Shown here: one piece after another, positions 57,289 through 64,000 of the stretch
Numbering within the stretch: the first letter of the stretch is position 1
How the letters are laid out: the number at the start of each line of letters is the position of its first letter
DNA from: Nymphaea colorata
Taxonomy: Eukaryota > Streptophyta > Magnoliopsida > Nymphaeales > Nymphaeaceae
Assembly (NCBI RefSeq): GCF_008831285.2
Contig: NC_045138.2
Coordinates: 15,781,934 to 15,845,933 of the forward strand
Direction: 5' to 3'
Length of the DNA stretch: 64,000 nt
Program-made: the position numbers and the translations under genes
The notes under the pieces: model-generated
The model's input: the letters and a program-made list of their open reading frames with translations, nothing else
What the model was told of the DNA's origin: nothing
The model's database searches: none

Positions 57289-57765
57289 AAAATGCCACCC
57301 AAGAGTTTCTGCATGCTAGTTGTGAAGACGGACCTCTGAAGCTTCTTTTCTTTCAGAGAGATGATGAACTTGAAACAGGCTAGAAAGAAGAAGAAGAAGA
57401 AAAAGAAGAAAACAATGATGATGGCAACGACGACCCAGAAATGGGTGATGCCCCACAATCACGTAAGGAAGAAGATGGTGATGGTGGTGGTCATGAAGGT
57501 GAAAAAACACGCCAGTGCAGATGAATAAATAAAAAAGACAAACTTCCATGGAAGCAAAATTTTGAATCTGTTGTATCTACTGCTTTTCCTTTTGTTTTTC
57601 CTTCTATTTTTTTAGTAGTTGAGAGCAGAAAAACAAAGAAATTTCCACAAAGACATTTCCATCTATTTTTTCTACTTATTTTTCTCTTGTCCGCCATGAA
57701 AAAGGTTCATCTGCTCCGTAGTAACTGGCGGTTTGGATTGCCACAGCCGAGAGTACAACATTGCT
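57289..57765 (+). pseudogene. Inverted broken copy of the FAF-like gene 3' end
   Basis: On the plus strand the sequence aligns with the C-terminus and 3' UTR of the minus-strand FAF-like gene at 59.1-59.7 kb. After a 1-base deletion near 57293 the frame gives EFLHASCEDGPLKLLFFQ then RDDELETG and a stop where the intact gene continues into its acidic tail; the tail frame NDDGNDDPEMGDAPQ follows to 57524. The 3' UTR homology continues to about 57765, including TAACTGGCGGTTTGGATTGC. The N-terminal two thirds are absent. Confidence 0.85.
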
Positions 57766-59438
57766 TTCCAAATCCGACCACCCTCGCCTCCTTTCTCATG
57801 TTCCTCAAAAGATTCTTATTTAGAGCCATTTGTGCTTGTATACATGTGTATAATATCATGGAAAATATTCAATTCCCATGTTTCCGAAGAGTTTCTAATT
57901 TAGAGCAATTTGTGCGACTTTATGTACTGTATGTGTGCAGTCTCACCCATATAGGTCTTTCTTTCGATCAAGTGACCCATGTTGTATTATGCAAATATAA
58001 AATGCCATCATCGGCCACACTCTGTTTTTTTCTAAATATTGGACACATTGACAAGCTCATTGTGTAATTATTGTGCATGTTGTATTGTATATTCAAGTAT
58101 CAATAAAATTTTAACACCCAAAAACCAGGTTTTGCCTTCAAAACCAAGTTTTTCAAGTGTTTGAGCGACATCAAAACTGGGTTTGAGAAATCTCAAACTC
58201 TTTTTTGACACTGCAAAAATCTGGTTTTAAAGGCAAAACAAGATTTCTCAAGTTAGAGGTGTCGTCTAAACACCCCCTTAGTTTTGACAAAACTTGGTTA
58301 TGTAAAAGAAAACGAAAACCTACTCCCCTCAAGTTATTCATGAACCAAATGATCCAAAATTTCAAAATTCATTAAAACTAAGTTTTTACAAAATTAGATT
58401 AGATGAGAGCATCATCCAAACTCCCTCTTAAGATAAATAAAGATTTTGGGTGTGAGGTATACTTTTACTTTTCAAGTGCACCTAATTTAAGACACCTATA
58501 ATCTTTGCCTCTACACACACCAAATTTTGCAGAACGCTATCTTCAACAATTATCAGGTATCTTGCACCCTCTTTGTCAACAGGACGCCACCTTCACCAAA
58601 AAATAAGGCATATAGTATAGAACTCACTCTTATTTAAGGTTGTTCACGCCGATTACCATACCAAATTCTTCACTTCCTCACTCGATTGAGTTATCATATT
58701 GCAAATATGTTTATAAAGATTGTACTCTCTCTCTCATCTCCCTTTTGAATAGGACTACAAAGAATCTTACTTTTGAATGCTTCTGTTGCATATGGTCGTT
58801 GGCTTCCATGAATAGTTTGATGATAGATAATAATCTTACAGAGAGTTGACCTTCCATTACTTGGCATCAAGTTTTCTATAGATACCTGCTTTTTGTGGTC
58901 TGTAGTTTTTAGTGAGGACGAAGAACTGTGTTCTTTATGCCATTCTGCAGGAACCGAATCTTCTTCGAAATAGCATATTCTTCAAAGTACCCCTGAACCG
59001 TCTCACTGGAAAATCTGAAAGACTGCTGTTAACAGAAATATAAAAAGAACACGAAGAAGAAGGCTCTCATTATTAAGGCCCAGGAAGATCAATGGCAGAA
59101 TCTCAATTTATGTACTCATCTGCGGCAATCCAAACCTCCAGTTACTTCGGTGCAGAAGGACCTTTCCAATGGCGAAAGAGAAAAAAATAAACACAAAAAA
59201 CAGATGGAAATTTCTATATTGTTCTGCTCTCAACATTTAAAAATATAAAAATAGCGAAGAAATCCTCAGGTACAAGTTCTTTTCCCGACTCCTAGAAGAA
59301 CAAAAAAGCGGGACCCAGCTCTCGAAAGTACGTCGTACCACTGTCCAACCTTTTCAAAGAAAAAAGAGGAAAACAGTAGAGACAGAGATTCAAGCCCTTG
59401 ATCTATGGAAGGTTTTTCTTATTTATCTATTTATTTAT
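57766..59438. other. Spacer between FAF-like copies; FAF-like 3' UTR
   Basis: The right end (about 59090-59438) is the intact gene's 3' UTR. Around 58110-58280 the words CAAAACC.GGTTTT repeat in both directions and end in TGTCGTCTAAACACCCCC, resembling a small degraded element. No gene seen. Confidence 0.45.
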
Positions 59439-60284
59439 CTACATAGGCGCTCGCTTTTCACCTTCATCGCCGCCACCATCGTCTTCCTCTTGTAGTTGTG
59501 CTTGTTGGGCACCACCCATTTCCGGGTCGTCGCCATCATCATTCGTTTCTTCTTCTTCTTCCACTGCGTCTGTTTCAAGGTCGTCATCTCTCTGAATGAA
59601 ACGAAGCTTCAGGCGACCGTCTTCACGGCTAGCATGCAGAAACTCTTGGTTGGGCATTCTGATTTCTCTGAGAACAAACCTTCCGTCTTCTCTATAAGAT
59701 CTAAAGGAGACCCACGGCTGCCCGTTCCTTCCTATGCTGGAAATGGGCGGAGGAAACCCTTCGTACTTACTCCTCCGATTGATATCCTTCATCCTCTGCC
59801 CGTTTCCCGATTGATTCCCCAATGGCTCTGACGAACCCTCCGCCGAACTATGCGGCGATTCATCCACATCCCCGCCGCTCTCGGACCCCAGCCCCTCCGT
59901 ACACATCTGCAGATTTTTCGTGTTCTTCAGGAAAGACTCCCCAGTCTTGGGCACCACGTCACGAGCTTCGTCATCAACAAGCGCGACGCTGGACGCCTGA
60001 GAAGAATCGTCATCAGAAGAAAAGTACGCCGTCGTAGAAGACGACGACGATGGTGCTCCGTCATCGAGGACGACCGATTGAGGGGAGTCCTCCAAAGGAT
60101 TGTTTTCTTTGAAATGAAGCTCGCCGAAGATCTCCGTGAAGCTGGCGAGGTCGACGGGGTTGATCGTCTTCATCCGTCTGAGAGCAGTCAGGGCATCGAG
60201 AAGGCTCTTCTCCTGCGTGGGGCTGTCAAAGTAATGGCGCAAAGCCTCGAGCGTCGCCATTTTCTTGGAAGCCCTTCTCCACAA
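59439..60284 (-). CDS. FAF-like protein (FANTASTIC FOUR family)
   Basis: Single-exon minus-strand frame of 281 aa, or 272 aa if translation starts at the second Met (60260, MATLEALRHYFDSP), which I find slightly more natural. The FAF domain is at residues about 177-231: FPPPISSIGRNGQPWVSFRS, then YREDGRFVLREIRM and EFLHASREDGRLKLRFIQ. It is preceded by a Ser/Asp-rich region and followed by a Glu/Asp/Gly-rich acidic tail (residues 232-277). FAF proteins modulate shoot meristem size in Arabidopsis; this one resembles the divergent FAF-like subgroup sometimes annotated as chloroplastic, though I see no clear transit peptide. A broken inverted copy of its 3' end lies 1.7 kb downstream. Confidence 0.92.
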   Translation of the reverse strand: MWRRASKKMATLEALRHYFDSPTQEKSLLDALTALRRMKTINPVDLASFTEIFGELHFKENNPLEDSPQSVVLDDGAPSSSSSTTAYFSSDDDSSQASSVALVDDEARDVVPKTGESFLKNTKNLQMCTEGLGSESGGDVDESPHSSAEGSSEPLGNQSGNGQRMKDINRRSKYEGFPPPISSIGRNGQPWVSFRSYREDGRFVLREIRMPNQEFLHASREDGRLKLRFIQRDDDLETDAVEEEEETNDDGDDPEMGGAQQAQLQEEDDGGGDEGEKRAPM

Positions 60285-63200
60285 TCCCGATCAAAAGAAT
60301 AGTGATAATGTCGGTACAGAACAAAGACAAAAACTAAAAAGATTGCAAACAAACAAGAACGAAGAACAAGAACAAGAAGAAGGTAATTTAATGTCGGAGG
60401 AGAGACAAAGAGGGGGAAAGAAAAGGAAAAATGATGATGGTAGTGGAAAGAAGGCGGTGGCAAGCGTTTCCCGGGGAATTCATCGCGAGAGAAGGAGTCT
60501 TTTCTGCGTGGGGAGGAGAGGGAAACCATGGAGGAGGATATATCTCGTGAACGATGCCAAAATAAACTGCCTGCTTTTTTGAGTGGTGCCCCTTTTCGGG
60601 CGTCATCTCTGATTCAATTGTGAGGCTTTTTCTCTTGGGGGAACCCTGATTTATTGGGATGTGAGGGTTGAAATTTCTGGAGCCTCTCTCTCATCATCTG
60701 CTCTCTTCTTCTTCCACGTACTCTGTATCCGCGTGAACAGATTGGATGTGGGGCTGGCACAGATCAGCCGAGCTGCTCCTAATTTCGACTTGGCTCGGCT
60801 CCCCAAGATCCTCGATCGCCGCGGTTCATCCTGAATTTTCGCTCTCCCTGTTTCCGGCATCTGGATATGGATAACTGATCATGCTTGGCTTATGCAGATT
60901 CTTCAATATGTTCAGGACTCAGTATGCTTTGTATAAACTGATTTTTATTTTCTTGTTCGTTATATACAGACATGCATTCATTTTGTAAGAATCAAAACCT
61001 GTTTTGCTAGTTGGTGATGAATATGTATATGTTTAATATGTTTCAATGGATTGTTTATGTCCTCTTTTGTGCAGTTGATGTGATTTAGTAGAAAACACGC
61101 ATTAAGACAACCACTTTTTAGGTTTTCTATATGTTACTTTGATAATTAACAGCTCATGGAACACTAAACTTTGGCAACAGAAAAATCATTTTCTTTATGT
61201 GAATAAGATCTTGTACTAAATTAGTAATCACAAACATGTTTCCGAGTTAATCTTTTATTCGAAATGCTTTCAACAAAAAAAAATAAGTGGTTTGTTTTTT
61301 CTATCTATCTTTTTTTATATATATATAACCTTTTGAGTTTCATCCAAACACACTACTTAGTGCATTGCATGGGATGGACCTAATTAAATACACCGCCCAA
61401 TACAATCCATCGGATGGTTTGCTACGAGAATCAGAAGATTTCTCTCTGGCCTTTAAAAACTTCAACTGAATGAGTGAAATTGTTGCCATCAATTTTGAGG
61501 ACATCGATGAGTGAGCTTTTTCTAATTTTATGGCCGTCATGGGATGATGAGTTGTCATTGAATGCCGCCCTTAGGATCCAGATCCAACTAACTGATTATG
61601 GGTATTGCTTTTGGAAGCTTTTTAGATCCCGATCTACTGCGTCTTGGTTGTGTTTCTATTTTTGTTTTTTATTTCTTGAAGTTTTTCTACTCCCTATATG
61701 GGCAGAATAAATCTCTAGCTCCATTTATTTTAGCAAGACTTACTTGAACTTATCAGCCCAATTGGAATAATCATCCCAAAATGATCTGTAATGATCGACA
61801 GATTGATAAGCAATGAAAAAAAAAATTGGGAAAGACTTATGCCCAAGAATCTTGAGTGCCAGGCATTCTTCAGCAGCAGAAAATGTGTAGTTGTTTGAAA
61901 GTCTGATTTTTGTTATATTGGTTCCATTCTATCAGCCATATTAGCATACTTCTAATCTTAAAATGAAGAATTAATGACTTTTTCTTCACTTATTTCAAAT
62001 AAGTTTCAGAAGTTAATAGAAGCTGTTTTTCATTTACGAAATGACACAAGTACTCTGTATTTTTTCTTTTTTCAGTAGGCAAATTGTTTAAGGGAGACAA
62101 ACAGTTGTGAGATTATACCAGTTTTTAAGAATGACTCGATTATAGTAGATCCAGGAAAAAGATTACCAACTTCTCCTTGCTTAAGCCAATACATGCTAGG
62201 GCTTGACAGCAGGGTAAAGTTTTGAGGATAAAGGCCGAGTGAACGGCAAGTTAACAACCCATTGCTCGAAAAAGAGACCTGAAGGCCCCTTCCGAAAATT
62301 CTTCCTGCTTCCGAATACCTCCCATGTTACTTTCTAAAATAATTGAAAAGGAAAATGTTGAAATTTCATAGATTATATATAAAAAAAAAACTATGAAATA
62401 GAGATGATTAACAAAGTTGGGCTACAAGCTGTCACTAAGTACAAAACCAAATTATATAAAGAAAAAAGACAAGCAAATTTCACTTTTTGCTTGCAGGGCT
62501 TTAGTTGGAAAAACCCTAACTTTCCCTGTTGGCCACGGAATTACGTGCAGACGGGGCCAATGAGGGACAAGGTGGTGATATCTCTGCATGCTTTCGGCTC
62601 GCGGAAAATGCGAGTTCTAAAATGAGCTTCATAACATTAGAATGATGCTAAGCAAAGGTCCACTAGTTGGGACCCTTCAAGTAATGTGGTAGGGCCTGCT
62701 GACTTGTTATACCACTAAATCCATGCAAACAAGAGAGTGGGATGGAGAGAAGGTTGGTCCCATATTGAAAAGTTCATGGAAAGGGAAAGTTTTGGGGCAA
62801 TGCAGATGGTCTGGGTCTCTTGAGAGGTCACTCTCATGCACAAACAAGAATATTCTTGCTGGGTACAACCACAGTTTTGAGCATTTTTATTGCTTGTGTG
62901 GTGTCTCTTCTCTCTCCCTTTGCAGCAGCGGAGCCAGAAAACTAAACTGTGTTTGCGAGCACAGGCGCTCCATCTAAGCAAAAGCGAAGATTAGTGATTG
63001 TAAATCAAGGTAAAAGTTTCTGTTTCCATGAGTGGCATAATCTAATATATCGGTCTCGTCTTGTAGGAGACATTAAATCCAAATTTCGGGTTTAGATTAA
63101 GCAAATGAATAGTTAATTCAATTAAATACATATATGAAATGAATAGTAATATGCATTGACCGATTAGAGCCCGAGCTCGGTCTGGTTCTGTGACAGGCCA

Positions 63201-63896
63201 AACTTGGTCAAACCCCCGGCGATGCCCAGCCCTACCCATATGACGTGGCTTAGCCACCGTGGGTCCCACCTCCGCATCGTATTATGTGTCTTTTCTTTTT
63301 GTGTGTTTGCTCCATGACAGCAGAGGTCCAGGCGGATGAGTGGTAGATGGGCTGGAAGGAATCAAGTATATAGAGAAGAAGGATGAAGAGGTCCTACCAT
63401 TATAGATGTAAGGTGGTGGCTTCAGCCTCATTCAGTCATTCTGAACCACCAAAATCTTTGAACATGGGAAGGATGCATTGGTTGGTTGACTCCTCAAAGT
63501 GGGGCTTTGGATCTACTTCACTTTCTTTTTCCAATTTTAGTTTTCACATTGAAAGAATCCACAATCGTTTTTACCGATACATTCTTCACCAACGATGATA
63601 TCATGAAACATCAGTCAAATCATTATCAATGAGATTTTGTTACATTTTTCTGACCATTCATAATAATCAGATTTTTCTTTTTTGTAGTGTATCCTTAATA
63701 AATAAGCAAGTTAAAAATCAACTTTTGTCATAAAAGTACAAATAATTGATAGTGCCAACTTGGACGGAGAATCTTTGGCATAAAATCTCTGGTCCTTTCT
63801 TCCCCAGCAGTACACACCACCGTCTTCTTCTGACCTCATAAAAGAACCCCCACAGACTCCAAGCTCACGATGCTCCCCGTCAATCAACTTGGAACA
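60285..63896. other. Intergenic, no gene seen
   Basis: Includes the FAF-like 5' region, with a purine-rich leader at 60300-60430. GC-richer stretches at 60650-60840 and 62500-62640 have short frames without recognised domains. At about 63215-63233 the words CGGCGATGCCCAGCCCTA match the right end of the hAT-like element at 3300-3321. Confidence 0.45.
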
Positions 63897-64000
63897 TTAA
63901 TGGCCTCGATCTCGGTAAACGGAGGACTGTCCATGGAGGATTTTCTCTAGCTTCCTCACCGCAGCTATCTCTTCTGCTAATTTCTTAGATGGAAATATTT
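63897..64000 (-). CDS. Possible C-terminal exon of a gene beyond the right edge
   Basis: A minus-strand frame open from the window edge reads KKLAEEIAAVRKLEKILHGQ, then SSVYRDRGH, and stops at 63897-63899. Composition is protein-like, but 33 residues are too few to identify and no splice border is visible. The plus strand of the same stretch also has a short ATG frame. Confidence 0.25.
   Translation of the reverse strand, partial: IFPSKKLAEEIAAVRKLEKILHGQSSVYRDRGH

Overview
This is nuclear DNA from a flowering plant. Genes are split by GT-AG introns, several families are plant-specific (FAF-like, phytoglobin, LIFEGUARD-type fragment, plant-type C2H2 finger), a ribosomal-protein promoter carries a telo-box, and a Ty1/copia element has a plant-type initiator-Met-tRNA primer-binding site. 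The sequence is AT-rich and repeat-laden. I cannot name the species.

Five genes look intact. (1) A papain-like cysteine protease on the minus strand (1-1066), cut by the window's left edge. (2) RPS25, a 40S ribosomal protein gene on the minus strand (4108-6560), whose first coding exon is only the ATG. (3) A mitochondrial ATPase-inhibitor IF1-like gene on the plus strand (8993-11991), divergent from RPS25. (4) An AMMECR1-family gene on the plus strand (43898-48596, five exons, 209 aa). (5) An intronless FAF-like gene on the minus strand (59439-60284). They are unrelated housekeeping or regulatory genes and form no pathway.

Around them lie decayed genes. A class-1-type phytoglobin locus is in pieces: exons 1, 3, 4 and the tail of exon 2 at 34.2-35.6 kb, with a copia-type LTR where the rest of exon 2 should be; an exon 1 fragment at 37.8 kb; and an exon 4 fragment on the opposite strand at 27.7 kb. 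A LIFEGUARD (BAX-inhibitor-like) first exon stands alone near 16.0 kb. An inverted, broken copy of the FAF-like gene's 3' end lies at 57.3-57.8 kb.

Repeats dominate the middle (12-42 kb). Two copies of a 4.6-kb element with inverted ends of about 240 bp (19.9-24.5 and 29.2-33.8 kb) share internal gene-like segments. A foldback with arms of about 620 bp sits at 18.7-20.2 kb. A second foldback, with 483-bp arms at 26.3-27.7 kb, carries a captured piece of a plant C2H2 zinc-finger gene in both arms. Other mobile DNA: a 741-bp hAT-like non-autonomous element with an 8-bp target duplication (2581-3321), a degenerate Ty1/copia element (50475-55236), and two pairs of dispersed repeats shared between 12-15 kb and 39-42 kb.

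The strongest candidates for something new are the two foldbacks, which could make hairpin RNA and small RNAs (one potentially matching C2H2 genes), and the gene-carrying 4.6-kb long-TIR family.
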